From contig NZ_VIKU02000002.1 of assembly GCF_009371985.2 (NCBI RefSeq), positions 558,001 to 622,000 on the forward strand: a stretch of DNA of 64,000 nucleotides. The letters are read 5' to 3'. Made by a program: the position numbers and the translations under genes. The notes under the pieces were generated by a model. The model saw only the letters and a program-made list of their open reading frames with translations. It ran no database searches and was not told the DNA's origin. Source of the stretch: Pelagihabitans pacificus. GTDB taxonomy: Bacteria; Bacteroidota; Bacteroidia; Flavobacteriales; Flavobacteriaceae. Positions 8,305-17,247 of the stretch are shown piece after piece (the first letter of the stretch is position 1; the number at the start of each line of letters is the position of its first letter).

Positions 8305-9393
8305 ATGACCATAGGTGTTTTTAAGGAAACATTTGGAAACAAGGTAGGTTTGGTACCCAAGGTCATTAAGAAACTGATAAAAAGAGGATATTCGGTACTG
8401 GTCGAAGCAAAAGCCGGTAGAAAGGCATTCACCGCGACCGCCGAATTTGAGGCGGTCGGTGCCAAAATTTGTAGTAGGGAAGACCTCTTTGAAAAAGCCG
8501 ACATACTCTTATCCTTTACCCCCTTCTCGGATGAAGAAATACATTCCATACGACCAGGGTGCATTTATATTTCTCATTTTAAGCCCTATATCTATAACGG
8601 AGTAGCGGAAAAACTGGAAAAGCGGAATATTTGGGCTTTTAGCCTGGATATGATTCCAAGATCCTCCATTGCGCAATCGATGGACGCTTTGTCCTCAATG
8701 TCCTCGATTGCCGGCTATAAAGCCGTTTTAAGGGCTGCGGATTTGTTACCCAGGTATTTACAAATGATGATCACCTCCGCTGGTAGCATCAAACCTGCTC
8801 AAGTATTTGTAATCGGCGTGGGTGTAGCAGGCTTGCAGGCCATAGCGACCGCAAAAAGACTCGGTGCAGTGGTAATCGCTATGGACATGAGGCCCGAAAC
8901 CGAAGATGAAGTAAAAAGTCTGGGTGCCAAATTTTTAAAGGTGCCCGAAGACAGGCAGCCTACCCCGGTAGACCAAAGTCACGCGCAAAAAACCACGAGT
9001 AGTATTAAACAGCAACAGCTGCTATCCGATACCGTAGCCGATTCCGATGTCGTCATCTGCGCTGCTACCGTTCGAGCCGCGAAAGCACCTATCATTATCA
9101 CCAAGGAAATGGTCGAAAGAATGAAAAGGGGAAGCGTTATCGTAGATTTGGCAGCGGATGCGGGAGGCAATTGTGAGCTGACCGAAAATGACAAGACCAT
9201 TGTCCACAATTATGTGACCATCGTAGGGGATTCCAACCTTTCCGATGCGGCAGTGGTAGATGCCAGTGCTCTTTTCGCGAATAACGTTTACAATTTTTTG
9301 AAACACATTTCCAACAAAGGGGATTTACAGATACGTACCGATATGGGGAAAGACGAAATATTTTCATCTTCCTGCATAGCACGACCCCATTAA
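8305..9393 (+). CDS. pntA: NAD(P) transhydrogenase alpha subunit, part 1 (PntAA)
   Basis: NAD(H)-binding domain I of the proton-translocating transhydrogenase, which uses the proton gradient to make NADPH from NADH. 362 aa, matching the alanine dehydrogenase/PNT fold. The N-terminal domain has KETFGNKVGLVPKVIKKL, and the nucleotide-binding motif GVGVAGLQAIATAKRLGA lies near 172-189. The mobile-loop region MDMRPETEDEVKSLGAKF follows. The subunit is split from its membrane part, which is the next gene after 10 bp. I found no Crp/Fnr-type palindrome with a -7 box upstream. Confidence 0.95.
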   Translation: MTIGVFKETFGNKVGLVPKVIKKLIKRGYSVLVEAKAGRKAFTATAEFEAVGAKICSREDLFEKADILLSFTPFSDEEIHSIRPGCIYISHFKPYIYNGVAEKLEKRNIWAFSLDMIPRSSIAQSMDALSSMSSIAGYKAVLRAADLLPRYLQMMITSAGSIKPAQVFVIGVGVAGLQAIATAKRLGAVVIAMDMRPETEDEVKSLGAKFLKVPEDRQPTPVDQSHAQKTTSSIKQQQLLSDTVADSDVVICAATVRAAKAPIIITKEMVERMKRGSVIVDLAADAGGNCELTENDKTIVHNYVTIVGDSNLSDAAVVDASALFANNVYNFLKHISNKGDLQIRTDMGKDEIFSSSCIARPH

Positions 9394-9403
9394 ACCATAC
9401 CGT

Positions 9404-9724
9404 ATGTCCGGAATTCTTGATTTTTTTGAGCAGCATATCGAAATTATCTACCTACTGACCTTTACCATCTTCCTTGGGTTTGAGGTAATTTCAAAGATAC
9501 CTACCGTATTGCATACACCCTTAATGTCGGCTTCCAATGCCATCAGTGGTGTGGTCCTGATAGGTGCCATTCTGGTAATTCGGGTAACAGATCCCACTGA
9601 TTATTTCGCATTGATCATGGCCACTTTGGGAATCATTTTGGGTACCATCAACTTGGTAGGTGGCTTTGCCGTTACCGGCAGAATGCTGGAAATGTTCAAT
9701 AAGAAAAAACGAAAAACGAGGTGA
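9404..9724 (+). CDS. NAD(P) transhydrogenase alpha subunit, part 2 (PntAB)
   Basis: 106 aa, the membrane segment (domain II, alpha side) that is fused to PntA in E. coli but separate here. It has a helix near 14-30, then helices over about 40-60 and 62-92 carrying the family-like stretches MSASNAISGVVLIGA and GTINLVGGFAVTGRML. The end is basic (KKKRKTR). Its stop overlaps the GTG start of the next gene (GTGA), so translation is probably coupled. Confidence 0.95.
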   Translation: MSGILDFFEQHIEIIYLLTFTIFLGFEVISKIPTVLHTPLMSASNAISGVVLIGAILVIRVTDPTDYFALIMATLGIILGTINLVGGFAVTGRMLEMFNKKKRKTR

Positions 9725-11103
9725 ATATAGTCCTATTGAACGGGGTCCTATTTCTAGCCTCGATATTGTTGATTATTGGTCTTAGGAAATTATCCCACCC
9801 GGATTCCGCGCGAAATGGGAATACGTTAGGTGCCATTGCCTTGGCATTGGGGGTTTTGGTGGCTCTCGTATATCCTTTAGAGACTCAAAACAACAACTAT
9901 ATTTTCATTGTCCTCGGTATTTTGGCCGGTAGCGTAATCGGCTTACTTGCGGCAAAAAGGGTTCCCATGACCGCGATGCCCGAAATGGTTTCGTTGTTCA
10001 ACGGATTTGGCGGGTTATCAGCGGCCCTTATATCGTTGGTTTGGTTGGTAAACAATAATTCTGAAGGAAGTGGGTCGGACCTGGGCATTGTGCTGCTGAA
10101 TCTTTTTTTGGGCCTTGTGGCGTTTATTGGAAGTATGGTGGCTTATGGAAAGCTAAGCGGTTTCCTGAAAGACCATCATCTTAAAATTCCTTTTAGCACG
10201 GTGGTCAACATAGTGTTGCTTGTAATCGCGATCGGCTTGCTATTTTTCCTGAGCTATAACGGATTTCTCAGCACCCCTCAGCTTGCCTTGTTTTCCGTAT
10301 TGGCCTTAGTTTACGGCATAGTGTTCGTCGCCCCAATAGGCGGTGCCGACATGCCTGTGGTGATTTCCACCTTAAACTCACTTACCGGAATCACGGCTGC
10401 TGTATCCGGGATCATTACAGATAATAAGTTAATGCTTCTTGGAGGGGTGCTCGTGGGTTCTTCCGGTATCATCTTAACCTTACTGATGTGCGAAGCAATG
10501 AACAGAACATTTGTAAATGTTATTTTCGGAAGTTTTTCGTCGAGCAAGGGGACGGGCGCAGGGGCGGAGGGAACCGCCAAGGAAATAAATACTTCCGATT
10601 TGGCCATACAGTTGGCCTATTCGCAACGCGTGTGCGTGATACCCGGCTATGGCATGGCGGTAGCACAGGCCCAAAAAGTGATTAAGGAAATGGAAGAGCT
10701 ACTGGACGATAAGGATGTGGAATTCAAATATGCTATTCATCCGGTTGCCGGAAGAATGCCGGGCCATATGAATGTGTTGTTGGCCGAAGCGAATGTGTCC
10801 TATGACAAGTTGCTGGATTTGGAGGACGCCAATGCCTATCTGGAGTCAACGGACGTGGTCATCGTGGTCGGCGCGAACGATGTGGTAAACCCCTCTGCCT
10901 TGGACGATCCCTCCAGTAAAATCTACGGCATGCCTATTTTGGATGTGTCCAAATCGAGGAGTGTCGTCGTTTTAAAAAGAAGCATGAACCCAGGATATGC
11001 GGGCATACAAAATCCACTTTTCTTCAAGGAAAACGCCAAAATGTTGTTCGGGGATGCCAAAAAGAGCATAGAGCTCATCCTTAGCGAACTAAAGGATGTT
11101 TAG
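9721..11103 (+). CDS. pntB: NAD(P) transhydrogenase beta subunit (PntB)
   Basis: 460 aa. The first 260 or so residues form about eight membrane helices. The C-terminal ~180 residues are the NADP(H)-binding domain III, with VCVIPGYGMAVAQAQ, the YAIHPVAGRMPGHMNVLLAEA loop and VVIVVGANDVVNPSA, all hallmarks of PntB. The GTG start overlaps the PntAB stop by 4 bases. It completes the three-gene pnt operon, whose likely role is NADPH supply when respiration is limited. Confidence 0.96.
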   Translation: MNIVLLNGVLFLASILLIIGLRKLSHPDSARNGNTLGAIALALGVLVALVYPLETQNNNYIFIVLGILAGSVIGLLAAKRVPMTAMPEMVSLFNGFGGLSAALISLVWLVNNNSEGSGSDLGIVLLNLFLGLVAFIGSMVAYGKLSGFLKDHHLKIPFSTVVNIVLLVIAIGLLFFLSYNGFLSTPQLALFSVLALVYGIVFVAPIGGADMPVVISTLNSLTGITAAVSGIITDNKLMLLGGVLVGSSGIILTLLMCEAMNRTFVNVIFGSFSSSKGTGAGAEGTAKEINTSDLAIQLAYSQRVCVIPGYGMAVAQAQKVIKEMEELLDDKDVEFKYAIHPVAGRMPGHMNVLLAEANVSYDKLLDLEDANAYLESTDVVIVVGANDVVNPSALDDPSSKIYGMPILDVSKSRSVVVLKRSMNPGYAGIQNPLFFKENAKMLFGDAKKSIELILSELKDV

Positions 11104-11549
11104 ACCTGTTATTTACTTACCGTACGCTAAATTTTTCATCACAGGTACCGGAAAAAATCGATCATAGCGTCGTATCTATTCCCGGTTAGGAACCTTCCCA
11201 AGGAAACTTTGGATTACCTCAATATAAAACAGGCAAAGCTATCCTGACAAAGGTCAATTGGTGTAATACACCGGTCTTTATTCCTTACCCAATGCTTGTC
11301 AAAAAAACGTTCTACCCTGTTTAAAAAACACTTGGAACAACGTGCGTCAATTGTGGCGACGCTGTTTTTCTTTCGAAGCGACATCCAACCAAAAAACCGT
11401 AATACCTTAAAAACCAACACCAAAGAACAACCTGGATGTAAACCAAGTTACCAAACTTAGTTCCCTTTCATGACAATTATCATAAAAACGTAGTCCACGT
11501 AGTCCTACTTTTGGACCATACATTCTAAGAACACCTAAAATATTTTATT
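11104..11549. other. Intergenic region between pnt and ppdK
   Basis: 446 bp. The right-hand 80 bp hold the ppdK promoter. No supported gene elsewhere: a 69-codon minus-strand frame (11214-11423) rich in Cys and Arg matches nothing I know, and the plus-strand frames are broken by stops. No clear terminator follows pntB. Confidence 0.5.
11470..11513 (+). promoter_or_regulatory. Crp/Fnr-type class II promoter (class B) for ppdK
   Basis: ATGAC-AATT-ATCAT at 11470-11483. The -7 box TACTTTTG is at 11506-11513, 29.5 bp from the palindrome centre. A tandem 9-mer ACGTAGTCC lies between them at 11488-11505. Confidence 0.75.
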
Positions 11550-14285
11550 ATGCAGCTAGCACAGGACGTTCGGACCCGGGTCTATAAATTTGGCAATAAG
11601 ACCGCCGACGGAAATAGTACGATGAAAAATCTCCTTGGGGGAAAAGGAGCGAACCTGGCGGAAATGAGCGCCATTGGAATTCCCGTGCCTCCCGGCTTCA
11701 CCATTACTACCGAAGCCTGCACCGAATACAACGAGTTGGGCGAGGATATCCTTATTGGCATGATCAAAGAAGAGGTAGAGAAGGCCCTACAAAATATCGA
11801 AGAAATCATGGGAGCCAATTTTGGGGATGAGGAAAATCCCCTGTTGATTTCCGTCCGTTCCGGTGCCAGGGTCTCTATGCCCGGAATGATGGACACCGTT
11901 TTAAATTTGGGCCTCAATGATACGGTCGTAAAAGGACTGATAGCCAAGACGGGGAACGAACGTTTTGCTTGGGATTCGTACCGTAGATTCATTCAAATGT
12001 ACGGGGGCGTGGTGCTGGGGATGAAACCTGAATCAAAAGACGATATCGATCCCTTTGAAGAAATTATAGAACATCTGAAAGAGAAACGGGAAATACAACT
12101 GGATACCCAGTTTACGGTTCAAGATCTCAGGGACCTCGTCTATGATTTCAAGGATGTCGTAAAAAAACGCACGGGGAACGATTTCCCCACCGATCCCTGG
12201 CAACAGCTTTGGGGCGCTATCATAGCGGTATTCAACAGCTGGAACGGAAATCGCGCCGTGTACTATCGAAACATGCACGGATATCCCGCCGATTGGGGAA
12301 CCGCCGTGAACGTACAGGCCATGGTCTATGGAAACATGGGTGATAATTCGGGAACAGGCGTATGCTTTACCCGTGATGCCGCCACTGGTGAGAACATCTT
12401 TAACGGTGAATACCTTATCAATGCCCAAGGGGAGGATGTGGTAGCGGGCGTTCGTACACCACAACAGATTACCAAAGTAGGTTCCATGCGATGGGCCGAA
12501 CTGGCAAAGATAGAAGAGGCCGACAGGGCCGAAAACTACCCCTCATTGGAAGAATTAATGCCTTCGATCTATGAAGAACTCTTCCGGTATCAAGATATGC
12601 TGGAAAAGCACTATCGCGATATGCAGGATATGGAGTTTACCATTCAGGACGGAAAGCTTTGGATACTCCAGACCCGAAACGGAAAACGTACCGGGGCCGC
12701 CATGGTCAAAATTGCGATGGACCTCCTGAAGGATGGCTCGATTACCGATAAGGAAGCGTTGCTGCGTATCGAACCCAATAAGTTGGATGAATTGCTACAT
12801 CCCGTCTTTGACCCCAATGCCCTTAAAAGGGCGACCATTATCGCCCAAGGTTTGCCCGCCTCCCCCGGTGCCGCAACCGGACAGATCGTATTCTTTGCCG
12901 ATGAGGCCAAAAAATTCAGAAATACCATTTTGACCCGGATCGAAACCTCACCGGAAGATCTAGAGGGTATGAACCTGGCGAAAGGGATCCTCACCTCGAG
13001 GGGCGGTATGACCTCCCATGCGGCCGTCGTGGCCAGGGGGATGGGAAAATGCTGTATTTCCGGGGCCGGAGCCTTGAAAATCAACTATAAAAAACGAATC
13101 CTTACCGTAGGGGATAAGGAGTATCACGAGGGGGATTGGATATCCTTAAACGGTTCCACCGGGAATATCATCGAAGGAAAAGTAGCCACTAGGATACCGG
13201 AGTTGAGCGGTGAATTTGCCGAAGTCATGGAGCTTGCCGACAAATATGCCACTATGGATGTGCGTACGAATGCCGACACACCCAAGGATGCCAAGGCAGC
13301 ACGAAATTTTGGGGCAAAAGGCATCGGACTCGCCAGAACGGAACATATGTTCTTTGAAGTGGACCGAATCAAAGCAATGCGCGAAATGATTTTGGCCGAT
13401 ACGGTCAAAGGAAGAAAGCATGCCCTGGAAGAGCTACTCCCGATGCAACGGGAAGATTTTGAAGGCATCTTCGAAGCGATGCAAGGCCTGCCCGTCACGG
13501 TACGCTTACTAGATCCGCCCTTGCACGAATTCGTACCACACCAGTTGGCTACTCAAAAAGAATTGGCCGAGGACATGCATATTTCGTTGTCGGCAGTGAA
13601 GAACAAGGTGGCGGATTTGCAGGAATTCAACCCCATGCTAGGCCATCGTGGCTGTCGTTTGGGGAACACCTATCCGGAAATCACCGAAATGCAGACCCGC
13701 GCAATTATGGAGGCTGCCTTGAACTTAAAAGCGAAGGGTATCGAATCCAAACCGGAGATCATGGTACCCTTGGTAGGAACCGTCAATGAGTTTTTGGAAC
13801 AGGAAAAGGTCATTAGAAAAACCGCCAATACCGTTTTCGAGGAATACGACGATACCGTAGACTACCTCGTGGGCACGATGATGGAAGTTCCCCGGGCCAC
13901 TATAATGGCGGAGGAAATCGCCAAACACGCCGATTTCTTCTCCTTCGGTACCAATGACCTTACCCAACTGGTATTTGGCTATTCCAGGGACGATGCCAGT
14001 AAATTCTTGCCCATTTATTTGGAAAAGGGAATCCTCAAGGTCGATCCCTTCGAAGTATTGGATCGGGAAGGAGTCGGAAAATTAATAAAAATGGGGACTT
14101 GTCACGGAAGGCGCACCAAACCCGAGCTGAAAGTAGGTATCTGCGGAGAACATGGTGGGGAACCCATTTCAGTGGAATTTTGCTTTGAACAAGGGATGAA
14201 CTACGTAAGTTGCTCCCCTTTCCGGGTACCCATTGCGCGGGTGGCGGCTGCCCAGGCTGCCCTAAAGGCGCCAGAAAGGAAATAA
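11550..14285 (+). CDS. ppdK: Pyruvate phosphate dikinase
   Basis: Interconverts pyruvate, ATP and phosphate with PEP, AMP and pyrophosphate, so it can run glycolysis with pyrophosphate or gluconeogenically. 911 aa, usual length. The N-terminal ATP-grasp domain has GGKGANLAEMSAIGIPVPPG and SVRSGARVSMPGMMDT. The swivelling phosphohistidine domain has GGMTSHAAVVARGMGKCC near 485-502. The C-terminal PEP/pyruvate barrel has FFSFGTNDLTQLVFGYSRDD and CGEHGGEP. Single gene between its own Fnr-type promoter and a terminator, which fits energy saving at low oxygen. Confidence 0.97.
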   Translation: MQLAQDVRTRVYKFGNKTADGNSTMKNLLGGKGANLAEMSAIGIPVPPGFTITTEACTEYNELGEDILIGMIKEEVEKALQNIEEIMGANFGDEENPLLISVRSGARVSMPGMMDTVLNLGLNDTVVKGLIAKTGNERFAWDSYRRFIQMYGGVVLGMKPESKDDIDPFEEIIEHLKEKREIQLDTQFTVQDLRDLVYDFKDVVKKRTGNDFPTDPWQQLWGAIIAVFNSWNGNRAVYYRNMHGYPADWGTAVNVQAMVYGNMGDNSGTGVCFTRDAATGENIFNGEYLINAQGEDVVAGVRTPQQITKVGSMRWAELAKIEEADRAENYPSLEELMPSIYEELFRYQDMLEKHYRDMQDMEFTIQDGKLWILQTRNGKRTGAAMVKIAMDLLKDGSITDKEALLRIEPNKLDELLHPVFDPNALKRATIIAQGLPASPGAATGQIVFFADEAKKFRNTILTRIETSPEDLEGMNLAKGILTSRGGMTSHAAVVARGMGKCCISGAGALKINYKKRILTVGDKEYHEGDWISLNGSTGNIIEGKVATRIPELSGEFAEVMELADKYATMDVRTNADTPKDAKAARNFGAKGIGLARTEHMFFEVDRIKAMREMILADTVKGRKHALEELLPMQREDFEGIFEAMQGLPVTVRLLDPPLHEFVPHQLATQKELAEDMHISLSAVKNKVADLQEFNPMLGHRGCRLGNTYPEITEMQTRAIMEAALNLKAKGIESKPEIMVPLVGTVNEFLEQEKVIRKTANTVFEEYDDTVDYLVGTMMEVPRATIMAEEIAKHADFFSFGTNDLTQLVFGYSRDDASKFLPIYLEKGILKVDPFEVLDREGVGKLIKMGTCHGRRTKPELKVGICGEHGGEPISVEFCFEQGMNYVSCSPFRVPIARVAAAQAALKAPERK

Positions 14286-14333
14286 ACCGAACATCAAAGA
14301 TAGGTTTGGCACATAAGACGAACCATGCAATGC

Positions 14334-14380
14334 AATCCGTTGAACACCGATAAAAGGCTTCAACGGATTACTTTGTTTTT
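14334..14380 (+). terminator. Rho-independent terminator after ppdK
   Basis: AATCCGTTGAA (14334-14344) pairs perfectly with TTCAACGGATT (14359-14369), followed by ACTTTGTTTTT. Confidence 0.8.
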
Positions 14381-14470
14381 GGTGACAGCCGGAAGTCCTA
14401 AGACCTACAAACTTCTAAGAACCCGACAAGCACAAAATACTGTAAACCATCATTTTAGACTCTTTTCCAT

Positions 14471-14546
14471 GTAACATTTGTTACCGTATTTTAACGGTCG
14501 ACCTGATAATTGTCATAAAATTTAGAGGCTCCCTTGGATACCTTTA
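14471..14546 (+). promoter_or_regulatory. Double Crp/Fnr-type promoter (class A then class B) for the SQR-tusE-dsrE operon
   Basis: Class A palindrome GTAAC-ATTT-GTTAC at 14471-14484 and class B TGAT-AATT-GTCA at 14504-14515; the centres are 32 bp apart, three helical turns. The -7-like box TACCTTTA at 14539-14546 lies 29.5 bp from the class B centre. Same two-site layout as at 7797-7883. Confidence 0.75.
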
Positions 14547-14582
14547 TTACAAGAAAATTAGGAACCGCTAAAACGCAGAAAG

Positions 14583-15830
14583 ATGAAAAATTTGGTCATA
14601 TTGGGAGCAGGTACCGCCGGTACCATGATGGCAAACCACCTCGTTAAAAAACTCCCTCGTAAAGAATGGAAACTAACCATCGTAGATCAGTACAAAACAC
14701 ATTACTACCAACCAGGTTTTCTATTTCTTCCCTTTGATATTTATAGCACCAAACAGGTGAAGAAAAACGGGAAAAAGTTTATCCCAAAGGGAGTAGATTA
14801 TATTCAGAAAAAAATTGAACGTATCGTTCCCGAAACGAATAAGGTACTCCTTGAGCAAGGTGATGAATTGGCCTACGATATCTTGATCATTGCCACGGGA
14901 ACAAAGATTGCCCCGGATGAAATCGAAGGTATGAACGGGCCCATGTGGTATAAGAACATCTTTGATTTCTACACCTATGAAGGAGCAAAAGCCCTACGCG
15001 ATAAACTAAGGGAATGGAAAGGCGGTAAACTGGTCGTACATATTACCGAAATGCCCATCAAATGTCCGGTCGCTCCGTTGGAATTTGCCTTCTTGGCCGA
15101 TTCCTACTTCAAGAACAAGGGTATGCGGGATCAAGTAGACATTACCTTTGTAACCCCTTTGGGTGGGGCATTTACGAAACCGAAGGCTACAAAAGCCCTT
15201 CACTACCTCTTGGAAGAAAAGGGTATCAAGGAAGTGACCGATTTTAATATCGAACGGGTCGATTATGAGAACAACAAGATTATCGACTACGCCGATACCG
15301 AAGTCGAATACGACCTTCTGGTAACGGTTCCTACCAATATGGGTGATGCCGTTATCGAACGTTCAGGAATGGGCGATGACCTGAATTTTGTTCCGACCAA
15401 CAAAGGCTCCCTACAAACCACGGATTACGAAAATATCTTTGCTATAGGCGATGCCACGAATCTTCCTGCCTCCAAGGCAGGATCTGTTGCCCATTTTGAA
15501 GCAGAAATCTTAACAGATAATATCCTTCGATACATCCAAGGGCAGCCTTTGAAAGAAGAATTCGACGGTCATGCCAATTGCTTTATCGAAACAGGAAATG
15601 GGAAAGCCCTTTTAATCGATTTCAACTATACCCACGAGCCAGTGGAGGGAACATTTCCTTTTCCAGGTGTGGGTCCGTTACAGCTATTAAAAGAAAGTCG
15701 GACCAATCATATGGGTAAAATGGCGTTTCGATGGGTGTACTGGAACCTATTGATCAAAGGGGTGCATATACCATTTGTCTCCGCAACAATGAACGAAAAA
15801 GGAAAACATTTTGAAGAAGTAACACAGTAA
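14583..15830 (+). CDS. Sulfide:quinone oxidoreductase-like flavoprotein (SQR 1)
   Basis: FAD enzyme expected to oxidise sulfide to sulfane sulfur and pass electrons to the quinone pool; 415 aa. The FAD motif GAGTAGTMMANHL is at 8-20 and the second FAD-binding stretch ENIFAIGDATNLPASKAGSV at 283-302. Cys161 (PIKCPVAPLE) and Cys333 (HANCFIE) are in the places of the SQR redox cysteines. The sequence around Cys161 differs from that of the second SQR at 27706-28977, so the two are different SQR types. Followed within 20 bp by tusE-like and then dsrE-like genes, which suggests a cytoplasmic sulfur carrier chain. Confidence 0.85.
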   Translation: MKNLVILGAGTAGTMMANHLVKKLPRKEWKLTIVDQYKTHYYQPGFLFLPFDIYSTKQVKKNGKKFIPKGVDYIQKKIERIVPETNKVLLEQGDELAYDILIIATGTKIAPDEIEGMNGPMWYKNIFDFYTYEGAKALRDKLREWKGGKLVVHITEMPIKCPVAPLEFAFLADSYFKNKGMRDQVDITFVTPLGGAFTKPKATKALHYLLEEKGIKEVTDFNIERVDYENNKIIDYADTEVEYDLLVTVPTNMGDAVIERSGMGDDLNFVPTNKGSLQTTDYENIFAIGDATNLPASKAGSVAHFEAEILTDNILRYIQGQPLKEEFDGHANCFIETGNGKALLIDFNYTHEPVEGTFPFPGVGPLQLLKESRTNHMGKMAFRWVYWNLLIKGVHIPFVSATMNEKGKHFEEVTQ

Positions 15831-15848
15831 TAACAAAAAGTAAGAACC

Positions 15849-16157
15849 ATGAGAAAGCTAATAGCGCATACAGAAGTAGAAGTAAACGAAGAAGGGTACC
15901 TAACCGATTTTAGCCAATGGACCAAAGAGGTTGGCGAATGTATTGCCGATGAGAACGGTATTTGTTTGACCGATCGACATTGGGAAGTTATTGAATACAT
16001 TCATGAAAAATACTCTTGTGAGGAGCCTTTATCAATTCGGGGCATCAAAAAAAGTGGTGTCATCGATATCAAGGAATTTTACAAGTTGTTTCCCGGAGGT
16101 CCGCTTAAAAAAGCGACCATGATTGCTGGAATTCCTAAACCTAAGAGCTGTATTTAA
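15849..16157 (+). CDS. TusE/DsrC-family sulfur carrier protein
   Basis: 102 aa, usual size for TusE/DsrC. It has the family core GYLTDFSQWTKEVGECIA, LTDRHWEVIEYIHEKY and LFPGGPLKKATMIAGIPKP. The penultimate Cys101 (PKSCI) is the conserved sulfur-carrying cysteine on the flexible C-terminal arm. The second DsrC cysteine, expected 11 residues earlier, is Thr90, so this is the single-cysteine TusE-like form and not a dissimilatory DsrC. Between an SQR and a DsrE-like gene it probably relays persulfide sulfur in the cytoplasm. Confidence 0.88.
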   Translation: MRKLIAHTEVEVNEEGYLTDFSQWTKEVGECIADENGICLTDRHWEVIEYIHEKYSCEEPLSIRGIKKSGVIDIKEFYKLFPGGPLKKATMIAGIPKPKSCI

Positions 16158-16234
16158 GGTATTCGAGACGACTCCCGAATCTTGGGTATTCGGTAATAAC
16201 CCACAATTGATATCAACCATCAAAAGAAAAAATC

Positions 16235-16708
16235 ATGAGTACAAAAGTTAAAAAGATGATGTTTATCCTCTCCAAGGCGACCATAGAGAATGTGTATGCA
16301 GCCTTTATAATGGCCAATGGAGCCAGGATGGAAGGCATCGAATCGGAGATATTTTTTACGTTCTTTGGATTGGAGGCCATCCAAAAGAAAAAATTGGAGC
16401 ATTTACATGTGGCCACGGTAGGGAACCCGGCCATGCACATTCCTACCATGTTGGGAGGATTGCCCGGAGTGGAAGCCTTGGCGACCCGAATGATGAAAAG
16501 CGAAATGGAGAAACTCGATATTCCGCCCGTCAGCGAGTTCCTTGAAATCCTATCCGACTCGGGATGCCGCCTATGGGCCTGTAAACTGGCGGTCGATATG
16601 TTCCATTTGAAAGAGGAAGACCTTATCGACGAAATAGAGGGCGTCCTTACCATCGGGGATTTTTACGGCAGGGCCGACCAGGATGGTACACAGCTTCTGT
16701 TCATCTAG
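16235..16708 (+). CDS. DsrE/DsrE2-like sulfur transfer protein
   Basis: 157 aa of the DsrE/F/H-like fold. It opens with KKMMFILSKATIENVYAAF, then EIFFTFFGLEAIQKKKLEHL and VGNPAMHIPTMLGGLPGVEA. Cys residues sit in DSGCRLWACKLAVDMF (about 109-117), the position where DsrE-like proteins carry their reactive cysteine. Third gene of the SQR-tusE-like-dsrE-like operon, 77 bp after tusE, and followed by a terminator. Expected role is accepting or donating persulfide sulfur with the TusE-like partner; the specific reaction is inferred. Confidence 0.87.
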   Translation: MSTKVKKMMFILSKATIENVYAAFIMANGARMEGIESEIFFTFFGLEAIQKKKLEHLHVATVGNPAMHIPTMLGGLPGVEALATRMMKSEMEKLDIPPVSEFLEILSDSGCRLWACKLAVDMFHLKEEDLIDEIEGVLTIGDFYGRADQDGTQLLFI

Positions 16709-17247
16709 AGACAAACGCGCATAACTAACTCAACTACATAGTGAATCTCGTCATTTTTAAGATGACGGGGTTCTTTTTGTCCATTGTCCCAATGAAAACG
16801 GATTCGATAAGAATGAATGTTAGGGTTCATTTGGGCATACATCGGCATGTTTGGCGTATCTCTTGCCTACCCTATATGGGATGGTTCGGTTTTATGTACC
16901 AAAAGGAGCGTCACGTACTAACGGCATCTACCACCTAGTTCCGCAGCGTATGGGTAAAGGATTGCCCCGATGACCGCCGCTTTCATTGGTTCTTGCTACT
17001 TGTTCACTATAAAAATTCAATGGGCCGTTTTAGCAGTGTCGGCCATATTCTGAATATTTTAAGTCGATAAATACCAGGTTTAACAAAATTGTATCGACAT
17101 GGCTTTTGACCTCTTGAATCCTCTTAGCTCTAACAACAGGGTAGACAAGTTGGGGATGGAACTAAAAATGCAGAAGACCGTCCATTAAATTTGGAATGCC
17201 GATAAATCAACATTATTCATGGTGTTTGAAGGCTTGATGCAAACAAG
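16709..17247. other. Intergenic region, convergent genes
   Basis: 539 bp between convergent operons. Apart from the terminator at its left end I see nothing that looks functional. A GTG-initiated 65-codon frame (16741-16938) starts inside the terminator hairpin and looks random. Confidence 0.45.
16747..16778 (+). terminator. Rho-independent terminator after the SQR operon
   Basis: CGTCAT (16749-16754) pairs with ATGACG (16762-16767), extendable by two pairs, then GGGTTCTTTTT. Confidence 0.6.

Noticed and set aside
11214-11423. 69-codon minus-strand frame before ppdK
   Set aside because: Cys/Arg-rich without a recognisable fold; plus-strand frames here are broken too.
15849-16157. Dissimilatory DsrC assignment
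   Set aside because: Only the penultimate Cys is present; the second DsrC cysteine position is Thr90, and no dsrAB lies nearby.
16741-16938. 65-codon plus-strand frame with GTG start
   Set aside because: Starts inside a terminator hairpin and has no family-like features.
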